Positions 41,589-51,529 of a stretch of 64,000 bases of DNA are shown one piece after another. The notes under the pieces were generated by a model. The model was not told the origin of the DNA, ran no database searches, and saw only the letters and a list, made by a program, of their open reading frames with translations. Position 1 is the first letter of the stretch, and the number at the start of each line of letters is the position of its first letter. The DNA is from Marinobacter orientalis. GTDB lineage: Bacteria > Pseudomonadota > Gammaproteobacteria > Pseudomonadales > Oleiphilaceae. The position numbers and the translations under genes are program-made. The DNA lies in NCBI RefSeq assembly GCF_004792665.1, contig NZ_SRZX01000011.1:1-64000 (forward strand), read 5' to 3'.

Positions 41589-42440
41589 TTATTTTGAACG
41601 CACGTGGTCGTTCAGTTCCTGGAATGCCGGCCGCTTGTCTGACGGCAACGCCTTGCGGCCGAACTCGATCGCCATTTGCGGAGCCTGGCCGGAGACGGTC
41701 GCAACAATCGCGGATTTCACACATTCATAGGCCTTGAGTTCGTACCGGGCCGAGTGCTCCATGGCAATCGATGTGGGGCCGACAAAGCCGTAACCCATCC
41801 AGATACCCAGGAAAGTACCCACCAGTGCAGCCGCCACGCTGAGGCCGATTTTTTCGGGCCCCTCGCTGAGGAAGTTCATGGTGATAACGATACCGAGTAC
41901 GGCCGCAACAATACCCAGGCCCGGTAGCGCATCCGCTATCTTGTTGACCGCGTGGGCAGGTTCTTCAAGTTCATGCTGGCGGCTTTCGATTTCATTTTCC
42001 ATCATGCCTTCCAGCTCATGGGTGGCCATGTTGCCGGAACTGATGATCCGCAGGTAATCGGTAATAAACGCCAGCAGATACCTGGACTTCATGATCGCCG
42101 GATAGCGGGTGAAAATCGGGCTTTCCTGCGGATTGTCGATGTCTTCCTCGATCGCCATGACACCCTGCTTGCGGGATTTATCGAAAACCTCATACATCAG
42201 GCTGAGCAGATCCATGTAGAAAGATTTGTTATAGGGCGACCCGGTCAACTGGTTGAGAATGCCTCTGCCGACTTCCTTCACCGTGTGCAGGGGATTGGCA
42301 ATGATGAAAGATCCGACTGCCGCACCGCCAATAATCAGGATTTCAGTAGGCTGCCACAACACCATGAGATTACCGCCATGAAGGACGTAGCCCCCCAGGA
42401 CGCTTGCAACTACAATAACTGCGCCAATTATAAGTAGCAT
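41589..42440 (-). CDS. motA: Flagellar stator protein MotA
   Basis: A 283-residue inner-membrane protein with four hydrophobic segments (two at the N-terminus, two at about 165-220: GLGIVAAVLGIVITM, VAAALVGTFLGIWMGYGF) and a charged cytoplasmic loop that contacts FliG. Proton-type MotA by sequence style. Its order with motB, rsgA and psd is as in Pseudomonas. Confidence 0.95.
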   Translation of the reverse strand: MLLIIGAVIVVASVLGGYVLHGGNLMVLWQPTEILIIGGAAVGSFIIANPLHTVKEVGRGILNQLTGSPYNKSFYMDLLSLMYEVFDKSRKQGVMAIEEDIDNPQESPIFTRYPAIMKSRYLLAFITDYLRIISSGNMATHELEGMMENEIESRQHELEEPAHAVNKIADALPGLGIVAAVLGIVITMNFLSEGPEKIGLSVAAALVGTFLGIWMGYGFVGPTSIAMEHSARYELKAYECVKSAIVATVSGQAPQMAIEFGRKALPSDKRPAFQELNDHVRSK

Positions 42441-42617
42441 GGAAAGAAAACTTACCTTCTATGGTTGGTGTCGGAAAACCACGACTGGAGCCGGGAGGCT
42501 ATTCCACCGATCGCAGATAATAGCAAGCACCGGACGTAACCGCGAAGGTGTGAAACAATTTCTATACACACCGCGCGGTTTGGTAAACTTTTGCTTTTGA
42601 GCGCCAAGGATCCACTG

Positions 42618-43499
42618 ATGTACGACAAGTTATTTGTAACAAGCCAGTTCCTGCTACCACAGCTGGCGATTTCCCGCCTGGCTGGCCGCCTGGCCGATAA
42701 CGAAAGCGTTCCGGCGCTCAAAAACCGTGTTGTTAACTGGTTTATCGGCCGCTACGGCGTAGACATGAGCGAGGCGCTTGAATCAGATCCTGCCGCCTAC
42801 CCCAGTTTCAATGCCTTCTTCACCAGAGCCCTGAAGCCGGGCCTGCGACCGGTGGACACCGGTGAGTCGTCGATGGTCAGCCCGGTGGATGGCGTCATCA
42901 GCCAGCTGGGCAGCATAAGTGACGACCGGGTGTTTCAGGCCAAGGGCCGGTCTTTCAGCCTTAATGCACTGCTTGGTGGTGACCAGGAGCGGGTCAGACC
43001 CTTCGCAGGTGGCGAGTTTGCCACCGTCTACCTGGCGCCCCGGGATTACCATCGCATTCATATGCCTCTGGCGGGCACACTGCGAGAGATGGTCTACATC
43101 CCCGGCAAGCTGTTTTCCGTCAACCCGACAACCGCGGCAAATGTGGATGAGCTGTTTGCACGAAACGAGCGGGTAGTCTGTATTTTTGACACTGAGGCAG
43201 GCCCGATGGCCTTCGTGCTTGTGGGCGCCATGATCGTCGGCAGCGTGGAAACCATCTGGGCCGGTGTTGTGGCACCAGGCGACAAACGCCAGGTAGATGT
43301 GACGCACTACGACAGCCTCAAAACACCGATACACTTTGACAAGGGCGAGGAAATGGGACGATTCCGCCTGGGGTCAACGGTTATCATGATCATGCCAAAA
43401 GGCACGGTTACCTGGAACAGTGACCAGACCGCTGGCGGAAGGGTGCGCATGGGGAAAGTATTCGGAGAAATCACGCCCGGTCAGCAGGAAACGCAATAA
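42618..43499 (+). CDS. psd: Phosphatidylserine decarboxylase proenzyme
   Basis: Makes phosphatidylethanolamine. The self-cleavage motif LGST is in RFRLGSTVIMIM near residue 255, where Ser becomes the pyruvoyl group. The catalytic His/Asp region is SPVDGVISQLG and RDYHRIHMPL. 293 residues from ATG 42618 with AAGGA 7 bases upstream. The 3' end overlaps convergent epmA by 29 bases. Confidence 0.96.
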   Translation: MYDKLFVTSQFLLPQLAISRLAGRLADNESVPALKNRVVNWFIGRYGVDMSEALESDPAAYPSFNAFFTRALKPGLRPVDTGESSMVSPVDGVISQLGSISDDRVFQAKGRSFSLNALLGGDQERVRPFAGGEFATVYLAPRDYHRIHMPLAGTLREMVYIPGKLFSVNPTTAANVDELFARNERVVCIFDTEAGPMAFVLVGAMIVGSVETIWAGVVAPGDKRQVDVTHYDSLKTPIHFDKGEEMGRFRLGSTVIMIMPKGTVTWNSDQTAGGRVRMGKVFGEITPGQQETQ

Positions 43500-44445
43500 C
43501 TCCGGCAAGATCGTCCAGCCCCAGCTTCAGCATCAGCAAACGGTCAAGGCCCAGAGCCACCCCGGCACAATCCGGAACTCCTGCCTGCAGTGCCGCCAGA
43601 AATGCCTTATCAACGGGCATTTCCGGCTTGCCGGCAGAGGCACGTGCCTGGTTGTCTGCCGCAAACCGTTGCTGCTGCTCTTCCCAGTCGGTGAGCTCCC
43701 AGTAGCCATTACACAGCTCCACCCCCTGCACATAGAGTTCGAAACGGTGGGCCTGACGCAATCCATCCTGCTCAGAAACACGCGCCAGTGCCGCCTGGGA
43801 CTCCGGGTAACCGGTGACGAACACCGGGCCGGCCGAAGCCAGTGCCGGCTCTACCTGGCAACCCATCAACAGATCCAGACAATCGTCGCGGCTGAATGCC
43901 TGCACCTGGCCCGGCGCCAGCCACTGTTCACAACGGGCCGCCAGTTCGCTGTCAGTGGCCAGGAACGGATCAACGCCCGCAAACCGGAGAAAGACATCGC
44001 GATAGCGCATCATGCGTGGCGCTTCGCAGCCCAGCCAGCCGCACACCAGCTCGGACACTTCCGCCATCAGGTCGGTGTCAGTAAACCCGGGGCGATACCA
44101 TTCGAGCAGGGAAAACTCGGGGTTGTGCCGCCGGCCCGACTCACCATCCCGAAACACCCGCGCTACCTGATAGATGGGCCCGGCGCCGGCCGCCAGCAGA
44201 CGCTTCATGTGGTACTCGGGGGAGGTCTGGAGCCAGGCTTCTGCGAAGCCGGCTGCCACGGGGGCAGGACTGGCCGGTATACTGTCGATGTTGCTATCGG
44301 TGACACCGTACCGGCCCAGTACCGGCGTCTCGACCTCCATCACGCCGCGCCGTGCAAAAAAGCCACGCACCCAGGCCAACTGGCGCGCACGGCCCTCAAG
44401 CGCAGCGAGGGTTGCAGACGGCTGCCAGCAAGGTATTGCAGTCAC
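43471..44445 (-). CDS. epmA: EF-P lysine aminoacylase EpmA
   Basis: A 324-residue class II LysRS-like enzyme that attaches (R)-beta-lysine to EF-P Lys34. It has no anticodon-binding domain. Motif 2 is seen in FRDGESGRRHNPEFSLLEWY and motif 3 near GVALGLDRLLML. It lies 12 bases downstream of efp on the same strand; with epmB opposite, all three EF-P genes are together. Confidence 0.95.
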   Translation of the reverse strand: MTAIPCWQPSATLAALEGRARQLAWVRGFFARRGVMEVETPVLGRYGVTDSNIDSIPASPAPVAAGFAEAWLQTSPEYHMKRLLAAGAGPIYQVARVFRDGESGRRHNPEFSLLEWYRPGFTDTDLMAEVSELVCGWLGCEAPRMMRYRDVFLRFAGVDPFLATDSELAARCEQWLAPGQVQAFSRDDCLDLLMGCQVEPALASAGPVFVTGYPESQAALARVSEQDGLRQAHRFELYVQGVELCNGYWELTDWEEQQQRFAADNQARASAGKPEMPVDKAFLAALQAGVPDCAGVALGLDRLLMLKLGLDDLAGVIAFPADRA

Positions 44446-44457
44446 CCGGGAAACCGA

Positions 44458-45033
44458 TCAGCTGCTTTTGACACGGCTGACGTATTCGCCGGAGCGGGTA
44501 TCTACCTTGAGGACCTCACCAATGGTGATGAACAGTGGTACGTTGACAACAGCGCCGGTTGAAAGCGTTGCCGGCTTGGTGCCGCCCTGGGCAGTATCGC
44601 CTTTCATGCCAGGGTCGGTATCCACCACTTCCAGCTCAACGAAATTCGGCGGCGTTACCGTCAGCGGCGCACCGTTGTACAATGTAACAGTGTAGACGTC
44701 CTGCTCCTTCAACCACTTGAGAGCATCACTGACAGCCTTTGCATCCGCCGGGTACTGCTCGAATGAGCCGTCTGTTTTCATGAAGTGCCAGAACTCGCCA
44801 TCGGTATAGAGATATTCCATCTCCAGATCAACGACGTCGGCGGCTTCCAGGCTTTCACCGGACTTGAAGGTGCGCTCCCACTGGCGATTGGTCATCAGGT
44901 TGCGCAGCTTGACCCGGTTGAAGGCCTGGCCTTTGCCGGGCTTTACGAATTCGTTCTCGAGAATGATACAGGGATCGCCGTCCAGCAAAACCTTAAGACC
45001 GCCGCGGAATTCATTGGTAGAATATGAAGCCAT
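44458..45033 (-). CDS. efp: Translation elongation factor P
   Basis: A 191-residue factor that relieves stalling at polyproline. K34 in VKPGKGQAF is the site of beta-lysylation. Three beta-barrel domains are expected from the length; the C-terminus (DTRSGEYVSRVKSS) is typical. Start at 45033 (MASYSTNEFRGG); a longer frame to 45144 runs into epmB. Divergent from epmB with a 45-base gap. Confidence 0.97.
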   Translation of the reverse strand: MASYSTNEFRGGLKVLLDGDPCIILENEFVKPGKGQAFNRVKLRNLMTNRQWERTFKSGESLEAADVVDLEMEYLYTDGEFWHFMKTDGSFEQYPADAKAVSDALKWLKEQDVYTVTLYNGAPLTVTPPNFVELEVVDTDPGMKGDTAQGGTKPATLSTGAVVNVPLFITIGEVLKVDTRSGEYVSRVKSS

Positions 45034-45078
45034 GAAATTATCACCTGACAAGATGCGTATAAAAATTCGAAGGTCGCT

Positions 45079-46119
45079 ATGATACAGCGAACCGCCACCC
45101 GTATAGAAGCCCGCCCAATCGATGATGACGCGCGCAGCTGGCAACAGCTGCTCTCAGCCTCTGTTACCAGCCCCGAGGATCTGCTCAAACGGCTGAAGCT
45201 CGACCCCGCGACCTGGCTTTCCGGTGCCCGTGAAGGTCACCGGCTGTTCCCGATACGGGTACCGGAGCCCTATTTGCAACGCATGGTTCCCGGTGATGCG
45301 GCAGATCCGCTATTAAGGCAGGTTTTGCCGCTTACTGCAGAGACAGCAACGCAACCGGGATTTGTTCGTGATCCATTGCAGGAGAGCGACTCGATACAGA
45401 CAACAGGACTTATCCGCAAATACCGCAGCCGGGCCCTGCTGATGGTCACCGGGCATTGCGCCATTAATTGCCGTTACTGTTTCCGCCGCCACTTCCCTTA
45501 TGATGAAAACCGGCTTTCACCCCGGGACCGGGCGGAAGTACAGGCCACCCTGGCCAACGATACGCGCATCAACGAGGTCATTTTCAGCGGGGGCGACCCG
45601 CTTGTAGCCAGTGACCGGCTACTTTCATCCTGGGCCGGAACACTGGCGGACATTCCCCATATCGGCCGCCTGAGGATCCACACGCGCCTGCCGGTGGTGA
45701 TCCCCCAGCGTGTATGCGACTCGCTGCTGGCATGGATCTCGGGGAGCCGGCTACAGATGGTGATGGTCATCCACTGCAACCATCCGGCGGAACTCGACTC
45801 CGACACCCGTCATGCCCTTGAGCGCCTGAAGGCTGCCGGCGTTACCCTGCTGAACCAGAGTGTCATCCTCGAAGGGGTTAATGATACGGCAGATGTATTG
45901 GCTGACCTGAGCGAACGGCTGTTCGAGTGTGGTGTCCTGCCCTACTATCTCCACGCATTCGACCCGGTGGAAGGCGCCCACCATTTCAATGTCACCGACG
46001 ACAGGGCCAGGGAGCTGGTTCGGCAACTGATCGGCAAACTTCCGGGATTCCTGGTACCCAGGCTCGTCCGGGAAGTGCCTGACCGGCCGGGAAAGACGCC
46101 TCTGGACCTGTTTGCGTGA
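45079..46119 (+). CDS. epmB: EF-P-modifying lysine 2,3-aminomutase EpmB
   Basis: Radical SAM/PLP enzyme producing (R)-beta-lysine for EF-P. The cluster motif CAINCRYC is at residues 127-134 (GHCAINCRYCFRRHFPY). The PLP lysine is expected near the C-terminus (GKLPGFLVPRLVREVP region). 346 residues, the short EpmB form. Divergent from efp. Confidence 0.95.
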   Translation: MIQRTATRIEARPIDDDARSWQQLLSASVTSPEDLLKRLKLDPATWLSGAREGHRLFPIRVPEPYLQRMVPGDAADPLLRQVLPLTAETATQPGFVRDPLQESDSIQTTGLIRKYRSRALLMVTGHCAINCRYCFRRHFPYDENRLSPRDRAEVQATLANDTRINEVIFSGGDPLVASDRLLSSWAGTLADIPHIGRLRIHTRLPVVIPQRVCDSLLAWISGSRLQMVMVIHCNHPAELDSDTRHALERLKAAGVTLLNQSVILEGVNDTADVLADLSERLFECGVLPYYLHAFDPVEGAHHFNVTDDRARELVRQLIGKLPGFLVPRLVREVPDRPGKTPLDLFA

Positions 46120-46243
46120 TGCATTTGGCAGAAGCGGGCCATAACCACTTGTCAAACATTGTCAACTCGTGCTTTTCTCGCTTTCTGTTGTGTGTTTGCT
46201 ATTTTAGAGTACCAACCGTGGCCCATCCAATTGGCGTGAACTC

Positions 46244-48052
46244 ATGGAAGGCATGATTCTGAAACCTGATCTCCGCGTTCCTGAACAGAAGACGGCAACT
46301 CTCTCATTCTGCCAGACTTCACCAAAAGCCTTCAGGGACTGGATCAGGCAACTGCCCATGGCGAATATTGGCGAGGCTTCAAGGCAGCTCTATCATGCCA
46401 TTATTGAACTGAACCACCTGTTTATTGCCCCGCAGCAACGCCTGCAGCTACTGGAACTGATTCGTCCGAAAATACACTTTGTCTGCACCGAGCTGTCCAG
46501 GCACTATCTGGGCATGGCCGTTGCACTGCCGGAAAAAAAACGCAAAATTGCAAATCTGTCCCAGGCTCTGCAGCTTCATGCGGCCAGTGGCTACAAACTC
46601 TGCGTGCTGGAATTTCTGGATAATGGCGGGCTGGACAGGCACCGGAAAGCGGTGGCCACGGCAATTCACCGCGCCATCTCGGAGTTGGCAGCCACCATCG
46701 TGCGGTCCCACCAGTTGTATTGCCCCAGCCCTGCACAGTGCTGGCTGGAGTGTCATCGCCTGTTCCGGTTTGCCCATCGCAACAGGCTCAGCGGGATCTC
46801 CGTCGACGATAAGACACTGAGCCATCGTCGTGCCAGCACGATAGAGGACAGCTACAAGCGGATTCTGCTGCTGGGCTGTGCCCGACCTAACCAGTTGCGG
46901 CAGTCCGAACTGGCACTGGTTTACGACCTGTTCGAAAACTGGACCCATCTTGCTTCCTGCGGCCCCGACACCGACAACGACAGCCTGTTTGTGGTGAATA
47001 TGGAACAGGACACTGCGCCCCATTACCGCAGCCTGCTTGAACAGAAGCCGGGCAATGACAGTTACAACTTCGATACCCGCAGGCTGGCAGAGCAGATTAC
47101 CGACTCACTGCATGCCCGCCACCGGAACAATGGCCAAAGTGCAGCCAGCCTGGAGCTTCCCGCACGAATCAGCGACGACCTGCTGACCCACCTCAGCCAG
47201 GCGCTGGGAATTCTGGCGAAGCGCAATTTCAACCGCATCGCCAGCCAGGGAACTCTCGAGGTATGCGTGGGGCTGACCGCTACCCACTTTTTTGTTGCCG
47301 GAGCCCGGACATTCAACGAGTTCATCACTGGCAATGACAGTGGCAAACAGGATCAGCAGGCCCTGTTCCCGAACCCGTCACGGCGCAGGGAGGATGTATG
47401 GGCCGAAGCCTATGATACCGGCCAGGACGACAGTCCGCCGTCGTCGGCGGACATCCCCATCGACTTTCGCAACAGTACAGGTGCCGCACCCGACGGTGAA
47501 CGTGACCGCAGGCGTCCCCAGTCCCATCAGGCCCTGCTGATCAACACCAGTCCCGGCGGTTACTGTGTCGCCTGGGAAGCCGGCGTACCAGCCTCGCTCC
47601 AGGCGGGGGAAATACTCGGAGTTCGTGAGCAGTCCAGACACCCCTGGAGCATTGCCGTGGTTCGCTGGATCCGCCAGGTCCGCAACCAGGGCACCCAGGC
47701 CGGTATCGAATTGCTCGCTCCCAGTGCGGCACCCTGCGGCGTCCGGCTGATCCAGAAAGTGGGCAATAGCAGCGAGTACCTGCGGGGCCTGTTATTGCCA
47801 GAGATCAGCGTGGTTAACCAGGCGGCAACCCTTATTACGCCACGGCTGCCGTTTCAGTCCGGAAGCCGGATATCGCTGCTCCACGATGGCCGCGAGGATC
47901 AGGGCACACTGTCCCGCAAGATCTCCGCAACCGGAAGCATTAGCCAGTTTGAACTCAAGCTCCAGGGTAGTGGCACGACCAAACTGAACAGGCCGGCGCC
48001 TGCAGCAGCGACCAGCGAGGATGAATTTGATTCGCTTTGGCCATCCCTCTAG
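46244..48052 (+). CDS. Large protein with a C-terminal PilZ-like domain
   Basis: A 602-residue cytosolic protein. The long N-terminal region (about 1-340) is helical and has no domain I can name. A variable linker with D/P/S/R follows (about 370-418), then a C-terminal PilZ-like segment (about 420-520) with an Arg-rich start (RDRRRPQSHQ) and NTSPGGY, similar to the D/NxSxxG c-di-GMP binding motif. The gene is immediately upstream of the FimX-like gene, like PA4958 next to fimX in Pseudomonas. A role in c-di-GMP or type IV pilus control is inferred from this position. An ATG at 46253 is an alternative start. Confidence 0.75.
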   Translation: MEGMILKPDLRVPEQKTATLSFCQTSPKAFRDWIRQLPMANIGEASRQLYHAIIELNHLFIAPQQRLQLLELIRPKIHFVCTELSRHYLGMAVALPEKKRKIANLSQALQLHAASGYKLCVLEFLDNGGLDRHRKAVATAIHRAISELAATIVRSHQLYCPSPAQCWLECHRLFRFAHRNRLSGISVDDKTLSHRRASTIEDSYKRILLLGCARPNQLRQSELALVYDLFENWTHLASCGPDTDNDSLFVVNMEQDTAPHYRSLLEQKPGNDSYNFDTRRLAEQITDSLHARHRNNGQSAASLELPARISDDLLTHLSQALGILAKRNFNRIASQGTLEVCVGLTATHFFVAGARTFNEFITGNDSGKQDQQALFPNPSRRREDVWAEAYDTGQDDSPPSSADIPIDFRNSTGAAPDGERDRRRPQSHQALLINTSPGGYCVAWEAGVPASLQAGEILGVREQSRHPWSIAVVRWIRQVRNQGTQAGIELLAPSAAPCGVRLIQKVGNSSEYLRGLLLPEISVVNQAATLITPRLPFQSGSRISLLHDGREDQGTLSRKISATGSISQFELKLQGSGTTKLNRPAPAAATSEDEFDSLWPSL

Positions 48053-48204
48053 AAAATGATTTCAGACAACCACAAACACCAGGGGCGGGCGCCAAGGGTT
48101 GTTATTAAATGGTAACCCCTGCATCATTCAGCGTTAGTGAAAAACCGGTTCTTTACGTGCAAAAGAACTGGCACAGCCAACGCGTATCACGAGACATCTG
48201 AAGA

Positions 48205-50292
48205 ATGCAGAAAAAGAACGCAACCGTACACCTGCTGATCCTCGATCCTTCACAAAACGACGCCGAAACCTTCGTCAGCCTGCTCCGGAACTCGGGCAAG
48301 GCTACACGCGCACATCGCATCACGTCTGAGGAAGATCTCGAGGAAACCCTGAAAACAGGCAACTGGGACCTGTTACTGGCTCGGGACGACGTGGATCAGG
48401 AATTTGGTCCTGATGGCGCCCTGGCGATGATTCGGCGCATGGACAAGGATATTCCGTCGATACTGCTGACCAACGAATTCAGCCGTGAACGCACCGTCGC
48501 AGTCATGAAGGCCGGCGCCCACGATGCGGTGCCCTTTGAGAATACTGATCAGCTGGTACTGGTGGTTAACCGGGAACTGGGTGCACTTGACGATCGTCGG
48601 CGACGCAGAACCCTCGAATCGCATCTGCGTGAAGCTGAACAGCGCTGCCAGTTATTGCTGGAGAGCTCCAAGGACGCCATTGCCTACATCAATGATGGCA
48701 TGCACATTTATGCCAACCAGTCCTACATGGACTTCCTCGGCTACGACGATATCGACGACCTGATCTGCATACCGGTGCTCGACACACTGACTCCGGAGAG
48801 CCAGGAAAAGTACAAGGAGTTCATGAAGTCCTTTGCCGAGAGTGGCGAAGACGGAATGGCCATGAATTGCGTAGCCCGCCGCAGTGACGACCAGGAACTC
48901 AACGTGACCATGTCGGTGTCAGCAGCCACCTACGACGGTGAGGTCTGCACCCAGATTGTCATTCAGCCCGAACACAGCGACGCCGAGCTGGAGGAGAAGA
49001 TTCGCCAGATCAGCAGCCAGGATCTGCTGACCGGCCTGTTCAACCGCCAATACCTGATGGATGCGCTTGGCCAGGCCATAGCAACAGCCGGCAAGGACAA
49101 CCAGGCCGGTGCCCTGGCCTACATCGCGCTTGATAACTTTATGAGCCTGAAAAGCCAGGTTGGCATTGCAGGATCGGATCTGATGCTGGGAGACCTGGCG
49201 ACCCTGCTCAAGGAGCAGACACCGGAAAACATGATTCTTGCGCGCCTGAGCGACGATGCGTTCTGCCTGCTTTGTCAGCCCTGCGAAGAGAAAACCATGG
49301 CCGAGCTTTGCGAAACCATCTGCAGGAAGGTGGAAGACCATCTGTTCGACATCAACGGTCGTACGGTCCAGCTGACCCTGAGCATCGGGGTCGCAGCCAT
49401 TACCGAAAATGCGCCCAAGGCGCCCGACCTCATGGGGCGTGCTCATACCGCGTCCTCCGAGCTCAAGAAAAAAGCGGGTCATGAGCGGGGTAATGGTGTG
49501 CTGGTCTATAACCCTGCGGACTATGAATCACTGGATGAAAGCAATTCCATCGATGCCATACAGAAAGCGCTGGACGACAACCGGTTCCGGCTTCTGTTCC
49601 AGCCCATTATCAACCTCAGAGGCGAAGGCGAAGAACACTACGAAGCCTTTGTCAGAATGTTGAACAGGGACGACGAGGAGGTATCTCCCTACGACTTCCT
49701 GCCGCCGATCGGTCCCTCGGAAATGGCCATCAAGATTGACCGCTGGGTGATCCTGCAGACGATAAAACAGTTGTCCAGCCACCGCTCACGGGGGCATGAC
49801 ACCCGTCTGTTCCTGAACATAACGGCGGAAACTCTCGAAGACAAGACCTTTACTCCCTGGTTGAGCGTAGCGCTGAAAGCAGCTCGCCTGCCGGGAGACT
49901 CACTGATTTTCCAGATTCGCGAAGGGGACGCCAACAATTACATGAAACAGGCCAAGGACTTTGCCAGGACTGTTCGTGAATTGCACTGCAAGGTTTCCAT
50001 CTCCCAGTTTGGTTGCGCGCTGAACCCGTTCAACACCCTGAAGCATATCGACGTGGATTACGTGAAGATCGACGGTTCGTTTACCGAAGAACTTCAGAAA
50101 AAAGATGAAGCCAAGGAAGAGATCAAGGAAATGATCAAGAGCCTGCAAAGTGCCGGCAAGCTGACTATCGTACCGCTGGTGGAAAACGCAGGCGTGCTGG
50201 CAACCCTGTGGCAGGCAGGGGTGAATTATATCCAGGGCTATTACCTGCAGGCGCCGGTTCCGGAAATGAACTACGACTTCGGTGACCACTAG
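48205..50292 (+). CDS. fimX: FimX-like c-di-GMP effector (REC, PAS, degenerate GGDEF and EAL)
   Basis: A 695-residue protein, same length as Pseudomonas FimX (about 691). Order: N-terminal receiver-like domain (about 8-125), PAS (about 140-255), GGDEF (about 268-430) and EAL (about 445-690). The GGDEF site reads SDDAF (349-353) and EAL reads EAF (480-482), so both enzymes should be dead. The EAL fold may still bind c-di-GMP. FimX promotes type IV pilus assembly at the pole. The neighbour serB and the upstream PilZ-like gene match the Pseudomonas arrangement. Confidence 0.88.
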   Translation: MQKKNATVHLLILDPSQNDAETFVSLLRNSGKATRAHRITSEEDLEETLKTGNWDLLLARDDVDQEFGPDGALAMIRRMDKDIPSILLTNEFSRERTVAVMKAGAHDAVPFENTDQLVLVVNRELGALDDRRRRRTLESHLREAEQRCQLLLESSKDAIAYINDGMHIYANQSYMDFLGYDDIDDLICIPVLDTLTPESQEKYKEFMKSFAESGEDGMAMNCVARRSDDQELNVTMSVSAATYDGEVCTQIVIQPEHSDAELEEKIRQISSQDLLTGLFNRQYLMDALGQAIATAGKDNQAGALAYIALDNFMSLKSQVGIAGSDLMLGDLATLLKEQTPENMILARLSDDAFCLLCQPCEEKTMAELCETICRKVEDHLFDINGRTVQLTLSIGVAAITENAPKAPDLMGRAHTASSELKKKAGHERGNGVLVYNPADYESLDESNSIDAIQKALDDNRFRLLFQPIINLRGEGEEHYEAFVRMLNRDDEEVSPYDFLPPIGPSEMAIKIDRWVILQTIKQLSSHRSRGHDTRLFLNITAETLEDKTFTPWLSVALKAARLPGDSLIFQIREGDANNYMKQAKDFARTVRELHCKVSISQFGCALNPFNTLKHIDVDYVKIDGSFTEELQKKDEAKEEIKEMIKSLQSAGKLTIVPLVENAGVLATLWQAGVNYIQGYYLQAPVPEMNYDFGDH

Positions 50293-50308
50293 TGTCCCGC
50301 CCCGGTGA

Positions 50309-51529
50309 TTACTTCCCTATCTGAAGACTGTCGCTCTCGCGGAACCCGATCAGATAGAGAATGGCGTCCAGCCCCAGGGTCGAGATCGAATGCCGGGCGG
50401 ACTCCTTGACCAGGGGTTTTGCCCGGAAGGCAACACCCAGCCCGGCCTGGCTGAGCATGGGCAGGTCGTTGGCCCCGTCGCCCACCGCAATCACCTGCTC
50501 CCGCGAGATATGCTCGCGTTCGGCTATTTCCTGAAGCAGTTCGGCCTTGCGCTTGCCATCGACAATCTGTCCCGCTACCCGGCCGGTCACCTTGCCGTTC
50601 TTGATCTCCAGCTCATTGGCATAAACGTAATCAATCCCCAGCTTCTGCTGGAGGTGACGGGCGAAGTAGGTAAAGCCCCCGGAGAGAATCGCCGTCCGGT
50701 ACCCGAGAGACTTCAGGCTGAAAATCAGGTGCTCGGCGCCCTCGGTCAGTCGCAGCCTGGCGGCAATACCTTCGAGCACTGACTCGTCCAGACCCTTGAG
50801 CAGTCCCAGGCGCTCCTCAAAGCTCTGGCTGAAATCCAGCTCCCCCAGCATGGCGCGCTCGGTAATCTCTGCCACCCGCCCGCCTACGCCGGCTTCCAGC
50901 GCCAACTCGTCGATTACTTCAGCGTCGATCAGCGTGGAGTCCATGTCAAACACCACCAGCCGGCGATTACGGCGAAAGATGGAATCTTCCTGGAAGGCGA
51001 TGTCCACATTCATTTCGCCTGCAATGTGCAGAAAATCGGCGCGCAGCTGGTCCAGGTCCGAGGGTGTACCGCGAACCGAGAACTCGACACAGGCGATGCG
51101 GTTCTCTGAGGGGTTCAGTGACGGACGGGCCGACAACCGGCTGATGTTGTCGATATTCAATCCGTGGCGGGCGGTAATGGCCGACACTCGCGCGATCTGC
51201 TCGGCTTTTATATCCCGCGACAGCAAGGTGACGATGTAACAGGCACGGTTACGACCCTCGGCCCACCGCTGGTACTCCTCGATGGTAATAGGTGCGAAGC
51301 GCACCTGCAGATCCAGGGCATGCAGCCGGAACAGCAGGTCACGGATAACCGGAGAGGATTTGGATTCGTCCGGAATCTCGATCAGGATTCCCCAGGTCAG
51401 ATGGTCATGAATCACCGCCTGGCCGATGTCCAGAATCCGCACATCGTACTGTCCCATGATGCCGGTAATCTCCGACGTCAGGCCGGGCTTGTCGCGCCCG
51501 GATACGTTAATCAGAACCAGCTCACTCAC
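50309..51529 (-). CDS. serB: Phosphoserine phosphatase
   Basis: Last step of serine synthesis. Two N-terminal ACT-like domains (about 1-170) precede the HAD phosphatase with nucleophile Asp in VFDMDSTLIDAE (about 195), ILSGGF and GDGANDLPML. The start is a GTG at 51529 overlapping the parC stop by 8 bases; the homologous N-terminus (SELVLINVSGRDKPG) begins there. 406 residues. Confidence 0.95.
   Translation of the reverse strand: MSELVLINVSGRDKPGLTSEITGIMGQYDVRILDIGQAVIHDHLTWGILIEIPDESKSSPVIRDLLFRLHALDLQVRFAPITIEEYQRWAEGRNRACYIVTLLSRDIKAEQIARVSAITARHGLNIDNISRLSARPSLNPSENRIACVEFSVRGTPSDLDQLRADFLHIAGEMNVDIAFQEDSIFRRNRRLVVFDMDSTLIDAEVIDELALEAGVGGRVAEITERAMLGELDFSQSFEERLGLLKGLDESVLEGIAARLRLTEGAEHLIFSLKSLGYRTAILSGGFTYFARHLQQKLGIDYVYANELEIKNGKVTGRVAGQIVDGKRKAELLQEIAEREHISREQVIAVGDGANDLPMLSQAGLGVAFRAKPLVKESARHSISTLGLDAILYLIGFRESDSLQIGK

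Noticed and set aside
46120..46243. Promoter for the PilZ-like gene
   Set aside because: T-rich sequence is present, but no pair of hexamers with acceptable spacing could be chosen.
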